This document shows, piece after piece, positions 31,354 to 40,708 of a DNA stretch of 64,000 bases. The DNA comes from Actinomadura macrotermitis (lineage in GTDB: Bacteria > Actinomycetota > Actinomycetes > Streptosporangiales > Streptosporangiaceae), in assembly GCF_009604375.1 (NCBI RefSeq), contig NZ_WEGH01000002.1, forward strand, positions 248,001-312,000, read 5' to 3'. Numbering within the stretch: the first letter of the stretch is position 1; each line of letters begins with the position of its first letter. The notes under the pieces were generated by a model that saw only the letters and a program-made list of their open reading frames with translations, was not told the origin of the DNA and did not search any database. The position numbers and the translations under genes are program-made.

Positions 31354-32645
31354 GACTGGGCGGCCTCGGCCGCCGGGGCCTGCTCGGGTGCGCGCATCCC
31401 CGCGATGACCTCGCCGCGCACCTGGTTCCAGTGCAGGGTGAGCGCCGCCGCCACCGACAGGCCGAGCGCCCCGGCGAGCGCGACGGCGGTCTCGGGGCCG
31501 AGCAGCTGGGCGACGGCGCCCGCGGCCAGGATGCCGAGGCCCTGGCCGGCCAGGATGCCCGACTGGGCCAGCCCGAACGCCTGCCCGCGCCCGGCGGGCG
31601 GGACCGCCGCGACGAACGCCGCGTTCGCCGCGAGCTGGTAGGCGCTGCCGACGCCCGACAGCGCCCACAGCGCGAGCACCGCCCACAGCGGCGGGTGCGT
31701 CCCGGCGACGATCAGCGGCGCGCAGGCCAGCATCGCCATCCAGCCCATCGCGCGGATCCGGTTGCTCGGCCGGACGAACCGGCTGAACAGGAACGCGCCG
31801 AGCACCATGCCCGTCGGCATCGCCGACATCAGCAGCCCGACGGTGACCGCGCTGCCGCCGAACGACGCCGCGTACGGCGCGGCCAGCCCCTCGGGGATCA
31901 CATAGAACGCGCACAGCCACGCGAACGCCACCAGCGAGCGCAGCACCGGGTCGCCGAAGACCAGCCGGGCGCCGTCGCGGGTGCCGCGCCACAGGCCGGG
32001 CGCGTCGCGGCCCGGCCGCCGGGGCGCCGGGCGGGCGCGCACCCCGGCGACCAGGATCAGCGCGGACGCGCCGAACGTCACCGCGTCCAGCGCGAGGGCC
32101 TCGTACTCGCCGACCAGCGTGACGATCGCGCCGCCGACCACGAAGCCGAGCATCTGGGTGGCCTGGTGGGTGATGTTGTTGATCGCCGCGCCGGCCACGT
32201 AGCGGTCGCCGTCCAGCACGTCGGGCAGGATCGCCGCGCGCGCGGCGCTGAACGGCGCGCCGAGCAGCACGGTGAAGAAGATCATGACGCACAGCGACCA
32301 GAACGGCAGCGCCCGCAGCGCCATCGCGGCGACCAGCAGGGCCCGCACGATGTCGCACACGACCATGACGGTGCGCCGCGGGAACAGGTCGGCCAGCCCC
32401 GACAGCACCGGCCCCCCGACGATCGGCGGCAGGTAGGTCAGCGCGTAGGTGAGCGCGGTGAGCAGCGCCGAGCCGGTGTGGGAGTAGACCAGGACCGCGA
32501 GCGCGATCTGGGCGAGCTGGTCGCCGACGAACGACAATGCCTGCGCCAGCCAGAGCGCGCGGAACTCGCCCACCGCGAACACCTCGCGATAGGTGGCCTG
32601 CGCTTCCGGCGGACGCCGGTGCCGCCCGTTCTGCCTCCCCGCCAC
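31350..32645 (-). CDS. MFS transporter
   Basis: The product is 431 residues with about twelve membrane segments. Early on LWLAQALSFVGDQLAQIALAVLVY and GLADLFPRRTVMVVCD mark the first two helices and the MFS loop 2-3 signature; the central cytoplasmic loop and C-terminal six helices follow. It resembles the MFS_3/enterobactin-exporter-like branch, and the substrate is unknown. The divergent neighbour on the right is a small metallopeptidase gene. Confidence 0.92.
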   Translation of the reverse strand: MAGRQNGRHRRPPEAQATYREVFAVGEFRALWLAQALSFVGDQLAQIALAVLVYSHTGSALLTALTYALTYLPPIVGGPVLSGLADLFPRRTVMVVCDIVRALLVAAMALRALPFWSLCVMIFFTVLLGAPFSAARAAILPDVLDGDRYVAGAAINNITHQATQMLGFVVGGAIVTLVGEYEALALDAVTFGASALILVAGVRARPAPRRPGRDAPGLWRGTRDGARLVFGDPVLRSLVAFAWLCAFYVIPEGLAAPYAASFGGSAVTVGLLMSAMPTGMVLGAFLFSRFVRPSNRIRAMGWMAMLACAPLIVAGTHPPLWAVLALWALSGVGSAYQLAANAAFVAAVPPAGRGQAFGLAQSGILAGQGLGILAAGAVAQLLGPETAVALAGALGLSVAAALTLHWNQVRGEVIAGMRAPEQAPAAEAAQS

Positions 32646-32755
32646 GCGCGCTCCCCGTCCGTGGACCCCCGGCCGTGTCCCCCTTCTATTAACTCACGCT
32701 GTGTGGCAATCGTGTGACCTACCGTACCTCTTGTCCGGAATCCGTCGCGTGCCGC

Positions 32756-33106
32756 TCAGTAGCCGAGCCGGTGCAGCCGGTCATCATCGATGCCGAAATG
32801 GTGGGCGATCTCGTGCACCACGGTGATCCGCACCTCTTCCACCACGTCTTCGGGCGTTTCGCAGATTCGCAGGATCTCGTCGCGGTAGATGGAGATGTGA
32901 TCGGGCAGGACGCCCGCGTACCAGTCACCGCGCTCGGTGAGGGGTACGCCCTCATAAAGGCCGAGCAGGCCGCGCTCGGGCGCGTGGTCCTCCACCACGA
33001 TGACCACGTTGCGCATGTGGCCGGCCAGCTCGGGCGGGATGGTGTCCAGGGCCTGGCCGACCAGGTCCTCGAAGTCGTCTCGCGACATCTCGATCACGGC
33101 TCCCAT
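32756..33106 (-). CDS. Small zincin-like metallopeptidase family protein
   Basis: The product is 116 residues with HExxH in ITVVHEIAHHFGIDDDRL near the C-terminus and a typical N-terminal MSRDDFEDLVGQALDTIPPELA. This matches the small actinobacterial metallopeptidase family (DUF1025-type). A cytosolic protein is expected, since no signal peptide is seen. The start could also be the ATG six codons downstream. The physiological substrate is unknown. It diverges from the metallophosphoesterase gene with 23 bp between. Confidence 0.85.
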   Translation of the reverse strand: MGAVIEMSRDDFEDLVGQALDTIPPELAGHMRNVVIVVEDHAPERGLLGLYEGVPLTERGDWYAGVLPDHISIYRDEILRICETPEDVVEEVRITVVHEIAHHFGIDDDRLHRLGY

Positions 33107-33129
33107 TCTGCGCGACCGAAGGAGGAATC

Positions 33130-34665
33130 TTGCTCGACCGGACCAGGAAGCGGCTCACCGGCCCCCGGGCCCGTCTCGGCTACCGGGTCCTGGCGGTGGT
33201 CGCGGTCGGCCTGCTCGGCGGCCTGGCCGGCCTCCTGCTCGGCGGCCGGGTGGACACCCCCGTCGGCCCGAGCGACGTCACGCTGTCGCTGCGGCCGTCC
33301 TGGACGGGCGGCACCCAGGTGCGGATCCCGCCGCTCGGCTCGCTGCGGCTGGACACCCACACCGGGCCGATCGCGCTGCAGGCGCAGCTGTCGGAGCTGC
33401 ACCTCGGCCCGACCCGCGCGCTGATCGAGAAGCCCGCCGAGATGGACCGGCTCACCGAGCAGGTCACCACCGAGCTGTGGCACGGCATCGTCCAGATGAT
33501 GGTCCGCGCGGTCGCCCTCGCCCTCGCCGCCGCCTTCCTGGCCGGCCTGACGGTCTTCCGGTCCTGGCGGCGCGCCCTGCTGAGCGCCGGCACCGCCCTC
33601 GCCGGGATGCTCGCGGTGTCCCTCACCGCGTGGCTGACGTTCAACGCCAACGCGCTCGCCGAGCCCCGCTACACCGGGCTGCTGGCCAACGCGCCGCAGG
33701 TCGTCGGCGACACCCGCAACGTCGTGGAGCGGTTCACCGCCTACCGGGCGCAGCTGGCCCACCTGGTCGGGAACGTGTCCCGGCTGTACGCGGCGACGTC
33801 GACGCTGCCGGCCTACGAGCCCGACCCGTCCACGCTGCGGGTGCTGCACGTGTCCGACATCCACCTGAACCCGGCGGCGTGGAACGTGATCCGCTCGGTC
33901 GGCGCCCAGTTCCAGGTCGACATGATCATCGACACCGGCGACCTGATGGACCACGGCACCCGGGCCGAGGACGCCTTCGCCAAGGACATCTCCTCGCTGA
34001 AGGTCCCCTACGTCTACATCCGCGGCAACCACGACTCCCGGGGCACGCAGGCGGCCGTCGCGCGCCAGAAGAACGCGATCGTCCTGGACGACGCCACCCG
34101 CGCGGTCGAGGGCCTGCGGATCTACGGCGTCGGCGACCCGCGCTACACCCCCGACAAGAAGACCCGCGGCGACGACGTGACGGTCGAGCAGATGCACGCC
34201 ACCGGCGTCGGCCTGGCCGACAGGCTGCGCGCGTCCGGCACCGCCCCGGACGTGATCGCCGTCCACGACCCCGCCGAGGCGCAGGCGTTCACCGGCCGGG
34301 CACCGCTGATCCTGGCGGGCCACGCCCACAAGCGCGACACCAAGCTCCTGCCGACCGGTTCCCGCCTGTTCGTACAGGGTTCCACCGGCGGCGCGGGCGC
34401 CCGAGGCCTGGAGCACGAGGAGCCCACCCCGATCGAGCTGTCGGTCCTGTACTTCAGCCGCGCCACGCACCGCCTGCAGGGCTGGGACGACCTGCGGCTC
34501 GGCGGCCTCGGCCTCACCTCGGCCCAGATCGAACGGCACCTGGAGCCGAAGCCGGACCGCCCGGTCACCCCGCCGGAGCAGCCGGGCCCGTCGCCCCAGC
34601 AGCAGACGCCCTCGACCACCCCCGCGACCAGCGCGTCTCCGTCGCGCGACCGCCCAGGGGGATAA
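33130..34665 (+). CDS. Membrane-anchored metallophosphoesterase
   Basis: The product is 511 residues. Two hydrophobic regions (about 18-38 and 120-180) frame an extracytoplasmic loop; the calcineurin-like domain starts near 235 with HVSDIHLN, then DTGDLMD, RGNHDS and AGHAHKRD, which provide the two-metal site. A Pro/Thr/Ser-rich C-terminal tail (about 475-511) has no recognised domain. TTG at 33130 is used because GGAGGA lies three bases before it. The gene lies upstream of tRNA-Glu. The substrate, perhaps a phospholipid or nucleotide, is not known. Confidence 0.88.
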   Translation: MLDRTRKRLTGPRARLGYRVLAVVAVGLLGGLAGLLLGGRVDTPVGPSDVTLSLRPSWTGGTQVRIPPLGSLRLDTHTGPIALQAQLSELHLGPTRALIEKPAEMDRLTEQVTTELWHGIVQMMVRAVALALAAAFLAGLTVFRSWRRALLSAGTALAGMLAVSLTAWLTFNANALAEPRYTGLLANAPQVVGDTRNVVERFTAYRAQLAHLVGNVSRLYAATSTLPAYEPDPSTLRVLHVSDIHLNPAAWNVIRSVGAQFQVDMIIDTGDLMDHGTRAEDAFAKDISSLKVPYVYIRGNHDSRGTQAAVARQKNAIVLDDATRAVEGLRIYGVGDPRYTPDKKTRGDDVTVEQMHATGVGLADRLRASGTAPDVIAVHDPAEAQAFTGRAPLILAGHAHKRDTKLLPTGSRLFVQGSTGGAGARGLEHEEPTPIELSVLYFSRATHRLQGWDDLRLGGLGLTSAQIERHLEPKPDRPVTPPEQPGPSPQQQTPSTTPATSASPSRDRPGG

Positions 34666-34669
34666 CCGA

Positions 34670-34700
34670 TTGCACGTCCGACCAGGTTGTCCCCTATGCT
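34670..34700 (+). promoter_or_regulatory. Candidate promoter of tRNA-Glu
   Basis: TTGCAC (34670-34675) and TATGCT (34695-34700) are 19 bp apart and sit 36 bp before the tRNA 5' end. The match to sigma-70-like elements is moderate. Confidence 0.4.
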
Positions 34701-34735
34701 GGGCAGGGTCAGCGGTAGATTTCGCCGCTGCCCGG

Positions 34736-34808
34736 GCCCCCTTCGTCTAGCGGCCTAGGACGCCGCCCTTTCAAGGCGGTAGCGCCGGTTCGAATCCGGT
34801 AGGGGGTA
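34736..34808 (+). tRNA. tRNA-Glu (TTC)
   Basis: All four arms fold. The acceptor stem pairs GCCCCCT (34736-34742) with AGGGGGT (34801-34807). The D-arm includes TCTAGCGGCCTAGGA. The anticodon stem GCCGCC/GGCGGT closes loop CTTTCAA with anticodon TTC, and the T-arm has GGTTCGAATCC. The discriminator is A; the CCA tail is not fully encoded. A hairpin follows at 34818-34854. Confidence 0.95.
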
Positions 34809-34817
34809 CCTCGGAAA

Positions 34818-34854
34818 CCAGGGCGTGTCCCGCTTCGCGCGGGGCGCGCCCTGG
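34818..34854 (+). terminator. Terminator after tRNA-Glu
   Basis: CCAGGGCG (34818-34825) and CGCCCTGG (34847-34854) form the base of a long hairpin with a TTCG-type apex, nine bases after the tRNA. Confidence 0.7.
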
Positions 34855-34869
34855 CTCGTTCCCGGCCGG

Positions 34870-35634
34870 TCAGACCAGGGCGGGCTGCTCGCTGAGGATG
34901 CGGTGCCGCACCCGCTCGACCTCCTCCGACGGGGCCAGGCCGAGCTCCTTCTCCAGCAGCGCCCGCAGGTCGCGGTACACCTGCAGCGCCTCGCCGCGCC
35001 GGCCGCAGTCGGCGAGCGCGGCCATCAGCCGGCCGTGGAACCACTCGTTGAGCGGGTGGCGGACGGTCAGCGACCGCAGCTCCCCGACCAGCTCCCGGCT
35101 GCGGCCGAGCGCGAAGCCGGCCTGGACCGACAGCTCCAGCGCCCGGGTCCGCTGCTCCTCCAGGCGGACGGCGTGGGCGTCCAGGTGCCGGCCCTTGGCG
35201 ACGTCGGCGAGGGCGGGGCCGGTCCACAGGTCCAGGGCCCGGCGCAGCAGCGGCGCGGCCTCGGCCGGGCGGCCGCGCTCCAGCATCGCGCGGGCGGTGT
35301 GCACGGACGTCTCGAACACCTCGGCGTCCAGCTCGCCGGGCTCGACCACGAACAGGTAGCCGGGCGGGCGGGTCACCAGCCGGTGCCCGGAGCCCAGGTC
35401 GCCGTCCCGGGCGAAGGCCTTGCGGAGCTGGTAGATGTAGGTCTGCGCCGTGGTGACCGCGCTGCGGGGTGAGGCGTCCCCCCACAGTTCGTCGATGAGC
35501 GCGTCGATGTGCACCACCTGGTTGCCGCGCAGCAGCAGCAGCGCGAGCACCTGGCGCACCTTGGCGGGGGTGGGGGTGCGGTCCCGGGGGCCGCACCGGA
35601 CCTGGGTGCCGCCCAGCACCTTGAATTCCGGCAT
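34870..35634 (-). CDS. SARP/AfsR-type regulator (winged helix plus BTAD)
   Basis: The product is 254 residues. An N-terminal OmpR-type DNA-binding domain (about 1-95: PAKVRQVLALLLLRGNQVVHIDALIDELWG, TAQTYIYQLRKAF, PPGYLF) is followed by a bacterial transcriptional activation domain of TPR-like helices (about 100-245). Such SARPs activate secondary-metabolite genes or metabolic genes by binding direct repeats. No biosynthetic cluster is adjacent, so the target is unknown. The ATG at 35634 has GGAGGGACG upstream. The end faces the tRNA-Glu terminator. Confidence 0.9.
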   Translation of the reverse strand: MPEFKVLGGTQVRCGPRDRTPTPAKVRQVLALLLLRGNQVVHIDALIDELWGDASPRSAVTTAQTYIYQLRKAFARDGDLGSGHRLVTRPPGYLFVVEPGELDAEVFETSVHTARAMLERGRPAEAAPLLRRALDLWTGPALADVAKGRHLDAHAVRLEEQRTRALELSVQAGFALGRSRELVGELRSLTVRHPLNEWFHGRLMAALADCGRRGEALQVYRDLRALLEKELGLAPSEEVERVRHRILSEQPALV

Positions 35635-35853
35635 CGTCCCTCCATTCCTGTCCATTTCAAGGACCTGAGGGAAATCTATGCCGCCGCCGCTGCCTCCTCA
35701 ATGGTGCTCAATCCATGGTTATGCCGAGTGCATCGGAAGTTGTATCCCCGTCGCCGCGGCGCCGGCGCGGCTAGGATCATTTCCCACGGAAAGCCCTGAC
35801 TCTCGACAGCCCGCCATGGGCGATCTACAGTCAGGGCCGCAGCGGAGGCACCT

Positions 35854-36960
35854 TTGGGGGCGGAGCCGGTGGCCGCAGAGAGTGGACCGGGGCCCGACCC
35901 CCGTGACGTGCTGTTCGCCGCCCTGCTCCGCGAGTCCTGCGGGGAGCTGGCCGGGGAGTTCGGGCGGGCGCTGCTGGAGCTGGGCGGCTTCTTCGCGTCG
36001 TCGGCCGAGGCGCGGCGGCAGGCGCAGGGCCAGCTGGAACGGGCCGTCGGCGACACCGCGGACGCGCTGAGCGGCCGCCGCGGCGAGCCGCCGGGGATGG
36101 AGCTCAGCTGGGAGATCGGCATGGACCGGGCCCGGCAGCGCATCCCGCAGGCCGAGTCGCTGGCCGCCGCCGGGGTGCTGCACCGCACCGTCGCCGGCTG
36201 GGCGCTGGCGCGGGCCGAGGCGGACGAGCGGCTGCGCGGGTATTCACTGAACCGGTTCCTCGCCGAGTTCGGCGATGCCCTGATCCGCCGGGTCGCCGAG
36301 GCGCACACCTGGTACGCCGGCCACCTGCTGAACGAGATCCACCACGCGCACCGCGCCGAGCGGGCGCGGATCGCCCGGGACCTGCACGACCAGGTCGGCC
36401 ACGCGGTGGTCGAGGCCAGGCTCGGCTTCGCGGCCTGCCGGGCGCTGCGCGAGGCCGACCCGGAGCGGGCCGAGCGCGAGCTCGCCCGCCTCGGCGGCCT
36501 GCTGGACGCCGCGCTCGCGGCGGTCCACACGATGATCGGGGACCTGCGCACGGAGGTGGCCGACCTCGGCCGGGCGCTGAAGGCGCTGGCCGCCGACGCG
36601 TCCCGGAGCGGGGCCGCCGTGAACGTGGAGGTCAACGGCGACGAGGGCCTGCTGCCGCCGCAGGCGCGCACCGAGGTCTTCCTCATCCTGCGCGAGGCGG
36701 TGCTGAACGCGGTCCGGCACGCCGCCGCCGCGGCGATCAGCGTGGTGGTGGACGTGGCGCCGTCCCAGCTCAGCGCCGTCGTGGACGACGACGGCCGCGG
36801 CATCGGCCCGGAGCGGCCGGCGGCGCCGGGGGGCCACGGGATCGCGGGCATGCGCGAGCGCGCGGCGCTGCTGGACGGCGGCCTCACCGTCGCGCGCCGC
36901 CGGGGCGGCGGCACCCGGGTGACGCTGCTGGTCCCGCTGGCCGTGCGGGCGGGCGAATGA
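35854..36960 (+). CDS. Histidine kinase (HisKA_3/NarL-type)
   Basis: The product is 368 residues, cytosolic by appearance. The N-terminal ~160 residues are helical and unfamiliar. The dimerisation/phosphoacceptor segment is ERARIARDLHDQVGHAV, with His at about 176. The ATPase domain shows ILREAVLNAVRHA, DDDGRGIG and GGHGIAGMRERAALL. It phosphorylates the response regulator encoded in the next gene, whose start overlaps its stop by 4 bp. The start is TTG with GGAGG seven bases before. The absence of membrane segments suggests an intracellular signal. Confidence 0.92.
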   Translation: MGAEPVAAESGPGPDPRDVLFAALLRESCGELAGEFGRALLELGGFFASSAEARRQAQGQLERAVGDTADALSGRRGEPPGMELSWEIGMDRARQRIPQAESLAAAGVLHRTVAGWALARAEADERLRGYSLNRFLAEFGDALIRRVAEAHTWYAGHLLNEIHHAHRAERARIARDLHDQVGHAVVEARLGFAACRALREADPERAERELARLGGLLDAALAAVHTMIGDLRTEVADLGRALKALAADASRSGAAVNVEVNGDEGLLPPQARTEVFLILREAVLNAVRHAAAAAISVVVDVAPSQLSAVVDDDGRGIGPERPAAPGGHGIAGMRERAALLDGGLTVARRRGGGTRVTLLVPLAVRAGE

Positions 36961-37610
36961 TCAGCCTGGTGCTGGTGGACGACCACGCGCTGCTGCTGGA
37001 CGGGCTGCGCGGGATGTTCGAGGCGCAGGACGGCATCGAGATCGCCGGCACGGCCGGGGACAGCGCGGGCGCGCTGGAGCTGGTGGCGCGGGCCCGCCCG
37101 GACGTGCTGCTGCTGGACGTGTCCATCGTCGGGGCGCCGGTCACCGAGACCGTCGCGGCGGTCCGCCGCATCTCGCCGCAGACCCGGATCGTGGTGCTCA
37201 GCATGCAGGACGACCCGCGGCTGGTCACCGAGCTGATCGCGCTCGGCGTCTCGGGCTACCTGCTGAAGAGCGCGGGCTGGGAGGAGCTGCTGGCCGCGGT
37301 GCGGATGCCGCGCGGGCACGAGGACCGGCTGCTGCTGTCGGTCTCCCGGCGCAGCCTGCTGGAGCTCGGCGGGTCCGCCGCCGCGCCGCCGGGGCCGCTG
37401 TCCAAGCGGGAGACCGAGATCCTGATGCTGACCGCGGCCGGGCTCAGCAACATCCAGATCGGTTCCAAGCTGGGGCTGACCGAGGCGACCGTCAAGCGCC
37501 ACCTGCACAACGTCTTCGGCAAGCTCGGCGCCGCGTCGCGGATCGAGGCGGTCAACCGGGCCAAGGAGCTGCGGCTGATCCCCGCCGGAACGCGCCCCAG
37601 GCCGGGCTGA
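36957..37610 (+). CDS. NarL/LuxR-family response regulator
   Basis: The product is 217 residues. The receiver domain (1-125) has DDHALLLDGLRGMF and the phospho-acceptor Asp in LLLDVSIVG, then VVLSMQDDP and GYLLKSA. The LuxR helix-turn-helix (about 148-210) contains LSKRETEILMLTAAGLSNIQIGSKLGLTEATVKRHLHNVFGKLG. It pairs with the preceding histidine kinase. The next gene downstream, 78 bp away, is a PEP-utilising kinase, a plausible target. Confidence 0.95.
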   Translation: MISLVLVDDHALLLDGLRGMFEAQDGIEIAGTAGDSAGALELVARARPDVLLLDVSIVGAPVTETVAAVRRISPQTRIVVLSMQDDPRLVTELIALGVSGYLLKSAGWEELLAAVRMPRGHEDRLLLSVSRRSLLELGGSAAAPPGPLSKRETEILMLTAAGLSNIQIGSKLGLTEATVKRHLHNVFGKLGAASRIEAVNRAKELRLIPAGTRPRPG

Positions 37611-37688
37611 GCGGTTCTCGAGCGAGGCTCGAAGACCCTGGGATGAACTCGGTTCAAAGCCCCCCGGCGCCGAGGAGCAGACGACGAC

Positions 37689-40022
37689 ATGGACGTCCTG
37701 GCCCTGTCAGAGATCGGCCTGAACGACGCGCCGCGCACCGGCCGCAAGGCGGCCGTGCTCGGTGAGCTGCTGAAGGCTGGCCACGCGATACCCGAGGCAT
37801 GGGTCGTCACCGCGGACGCGCTGGAGGCGGCGTTCGGCCCCGGCGCGTCCCCCAGCCGGGCGGCGGCGCTGCGCGACCGGCTCGGCGAGGTGCTGGCCGC
37901 GCTCGGCGGCCGGGCCGTGGCGGTGCGCTCGTCCGGTGTCGCCGAGGACCTGCCCGGCATGTCGTACGCGGGCCAGTACGAGTCGTTCCTGAACCGGCGC
38001 GGCGTGGCCGAGGTGTTCGAGGCCGTCCGCGCGTGCTGGGCGTCGGGTTCCAGCGAGCGCGTCGCCGCCTACCGGGGCGACGCGGCCGGCGGCGGCGTCG
38101 CCGTGCTGGTGCAGGTCATGGTGGACGCCGAGATCGCCGGCGCCGCGTTCAGCGTCAACGTGGTGACGCACGACCCGGGCGAGGTCGTGGTGAGCGCGGT
38201 GCGCGGGCTCGGCGAGCGGCTCATGGCCGGGCAGGCCACCGCCGAGGAGTGGGCGGTGCGCGACGGCGAGCCGCGCCGGACCTCGGGCGGGCGGGAGGTC
38301 GCCGCGCCCGCGCAGATCCGCCGGGTCGCCGAGCTGGCCCGGTCGGTGGCCTCGCACTTCGGCACCCCGCAGGACATCGAGTGGGCGTTCCACGGCGGGC
38401 GGCTCTGGCTGCTGCAGGCGCGGCCCGTCACCGGCCTGCCGGACGCGCCGGTGCCGCACGTGCCGATCCCGGTCCAGGAGCCGCCGGGCACCTCGATGCG
38501 CGCCCCCGGCTTCGACCGGCCGTGGACGCCGTTCGTCCGCTCGGTGTTCCTGCCGGTGTTCACCGAGGCCGCCCCGCACGTGTTCGCGTTCACCACCGGG
38601 ATGCGGCCCCGGCCCGTCGTCATCGGCGGCTGGCCCTACGTCAACTACCGGCCCGACACCGCCGGACAGCTCGCCGCGCGGCTGGAGGAGATCGCGGTGC
38701 GGGTCGCGGACGGGGAGCCGCGGCGGCTGGTCGAACGCTGGCACGGCGAGTGGAAGGCCGGCACCGCCGCGCGGATCGCCGACCTGCGCGCCGCCGACCT
38801 GCCCCGGCTGTCCGACAAGGCGCTCGCCGCGCACCTGGACGCGCTGCGCGAGGCGTTCGCCGTCCTGCACGACCGGTACTTCCGGCTGAGCGGCGCCTCC
38901 GCCCACCTGCTCGGGCGGCTCGGCAGCACCTGCGCGGAGCTGCTCGGCTGGGAGCCCGCACGGGTGCTGGAGCTGCGCGGCGGCCTCACCGGCGACCACG
39001 TCCCGGCGACCGCGGGCCTCGGCGACCTGGCCCGCCTCGCCGGCACCCCGGAGTTCGAGGCGGCCTTCGCCCGCTACGTCGCCGGCTACGGGCACCGCAC
39101 GACCGGCTTCACCCTCACCGAGCCGACGCTCGCCGAGCAGCCCGAGGTGCTGCGCGGGATGATCCGCGCGCAGCTGGACGCCCCCTACGACCTGGCCGCC
39201 GAGCGGGCCCGGCTCGCCGCCCGCCGCGACGCGGCCGTGGCGGCGGCCCGCGCGGCGCTCGCCGGCCGGCCCGGCCGCGACCGGTTCGAGTCGGCCCTGG
39301 CGGACGCGGAGCTGAGCGCCCCGGTCCGCGACGAGAAGTCCTTCTACGCGGTGTCACTGTGGGCGCTGCTGCGCTACGCGGCGCTGGAGGCCGGGACCCG
39401 GCTCGCCGCGCGCGGCGCGCTCGCCACCCGCGACGACGTGCTGTTCCTGGAGTACGAGGAGGTCCTGGCGGCGCTGGACGGGTCGCCGCCCTCCTTCGAC
39501 ACCGTCGCGCGGCGGCGCGGCCGGCACGCCTGGGCGCTGGCCCACCCGGGCCCGCCGCTGTACGGGGACCCGCCCGCCCCCTACCCGGACATGCCGCCGC
39601 TCTCCCCCGCCGCGCAGGCCGTCATGAGGATCTCCGAGTGGACGATGGGGATCTTCGGCGCCGGCGCCCGCGCCGCCCGCCGGGACGGCGACGCCCTGCA
39701 CGGCGTCGCCGCGTCCGCCGGCCGCTACACCGGCACCGCCCGCGTCATCACCGGCGTCGCGCAGTTCGGCGGGCTGCGCGCCGGCGAGGTCCTGGTCTGC
39801 CCCGAGACGACCGCCCAGTGGGCGGTGCTGTTCCCGCTGGCCGGTGCCCTGGTCACCGACCGCGGCAGCCTGCTGTCCCACCCGGCGGTCATCGCCCGCG
39901 AGTACGGGGTGCCCGCGGTCGTCGCCACCGGCACCGCCACGTCCTTCTTCCGCGACGGCGACCTGCTCGTGGTCGACGGCGACACCGGCACCGTCCGGCG
40001 CGCCCCGTCCCCGCTCACCTAG
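37689..40022 (+). CDS. PEP/pyruvate-binding phosphotransferase (rifampicin phosphotransferase- or PEP synthase-like)
   Basis: The product is 777 residues. The N-terminal ATP-grasp domain (about 10-260) contains VRSSGVAEDLPGMSYAGQYES and the DIEWAF/LLQARPVTG end. The middle part is long and specific to this subgroup. The C-terminal swivelling domain has the phosphate-transferring His in LLSHPAVIAREYGVPAVV. Members either make phosphoenolpyruvate or phosphorylate antibiotics such as rifamycins. The domain order fits either, and I cannot decide from sequence alone. It is followed after 10 bp by a membrane-protein gene, probably co-transcribed. Confidence 0.82.
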   Translation: MDVLALSEIGLNDAPRTGRKAAVLGELLKAGHAIPEAWVVTADALEAAFGPGASPSRAAALRDRLGEVLAALGGRAVAVRSSGVAEDLPGMSYAGQYESFLNRRGVAEVFEAVRACWASGSSERVAAYRGDAAGGGVAVLVQVMVDAEIAGAAFSVNVVTHDPGEVVVSAVRGLGERLMAGQATAEEWAVRDGEPRRTSGGREVAAPAQIRRVAELARSVASHFGTPQDIEWAFHGGRLWLLQARPVTGLPDAPVPHVPIPVQEPPGTSMRAPGFDRPWTPFVRSVFLPVFTEAAPHVFAFTTGMRPRPVVIGGWPYVNYRPDTAGQLAARLEEIAVRVADGEPRRLVERWHGEWKAGTAARIADLRAADLPRLSDKALAAHLDALREAFAVLHDRYFRLSGASAHLLGRLGSTCAELLGWEPARVLELRGGLTGDHVPATAGLGDLARLAGTPEFEAAFARYVAGYGHRTTGFTLTEPTLAEQPEVLRGMIRAQLDAPYDLAAERARLAARRDAAVAAARAALAGRPGRDRFESALADAELSAPVRDEKSFYAVSLWALLRYAALEAGTRLAARGALATRDDVLFLEYEEVLAALDGSPPSFDTVARRRGRHAWALAHPGPPLYGDPPAPYPDMPPLSPAAQAVMRISEWTMGIFGAGARAARRDGDALHGVAASAGRYTGTARVITGVAQFGGLRAGEVLVCPETTAQWAVLFPLAGALVTDRGSLLSHPAVIAREYGVPAVVATGTATSFFRDGDLLVVDGDTGTVRRAPSPLT

Positions 40023-40032
40023 GAGAACCCCC

Positions 40033-40704
40033 ATGCCCAAGGCCCTGGCGAAGATCCGCCCCCTCGTCCCGCTGCTGCTCGACGTCGCCGTCCCGCTGGC
40101 GCTGTACTTCGCGCTGAAGCGGCTCGGCGCGAACGACTTCTGGGCGCTCACCGTCGCCGGCGTCTCCACCGGCGCCGCCGCGCTGGTCAACACCGTCCGG
40201 CACCGGCGGCTGGACTTCATCGGCGTCCTGGTCATGCTGGAGCTGGCCCTGTCGGTGGCGCTGCTGTTCCTGACCGGCGACGCCCGCGTCGCCGCCGCCA
40301 AGCCCGCCTTCTACACCGCCTTCACCGGCGTGTTCTTCCTGGTGACGTGCTTCGTCGGCCGGCCGGTCGTCTACCAGGCGGCCACCCCGATGGCGACCAA
40401 GGGCGTGCGGGCCCGCGAGATCGCCTACGACCGCGCGTGGCTGGAGTCGGCGGAGTTCCGGCTCCGGCAGCGGCTGATGACCGCCATGTTCGCCGTGGTG
40501 CTGCTGGCCGAGTCGGCGCTGCGGGTCGTCATCGTCTACAGCTACACCCGCGAGCAGATCGAGCGGTCGTTCGTCATCTCCCAGCTGCCCGGCATCGTGC
40601 TCATCGTCTTCGTGCTCGGCTACTTCCGCCTCAACGTGCCCGCCCTCAGCAGGATCGTCGACGGCATCCAGGAGCAGGTGGAGGCGGGCGCCTCGCAGAC
40701 CTGA
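40033..40704 (+). CDS. VC0807-like membrane protein
   Basis: The product is 223 residues with about six membrane segments, several with LALYFALKRLGANDFWALT, LDFIGVLVMLELALSVALLFLTGD and FFLVTCFVGRPVVYQAAT. The pattern resembles the VC0807 family of polytopic membrane proteins of unknown function. AGGAGAAC precedes the ATG. Together with the kinase gene before it, it probably forms one transcriptional unit. A transport or intramembrane-binding role is plausible but unproven. Confidence 0.75.
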   Translation: MPKALAKIRPLVPLLLDVAVPLALYFALKRLGANDFWALTVAGVSTGAAALVNTVRHRRLDFIGVLVMLELALSVALLFLTGDARVAAAKPAFYTAFTGVFFLVTCFVGRPVVYQAATPMATKGVRAREIAYDRAWLESAEFRLRQRLMTAMFAVVLLAESALRVVIVYSYTREQIERSFVISQLPGIVLIVFVLGYFRLNVPALSRIVDGIQEQVEAGASQT

Positions 40705-40708
40705 ACGA

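Noticed and set aside
35676..37508. Long minus-strand frame opposite the histidine kinase and response regulator
   Set aside because: Ser/Arg/Pro-rich shadow translation without motifs; the plus-strand pair is unmistakable.
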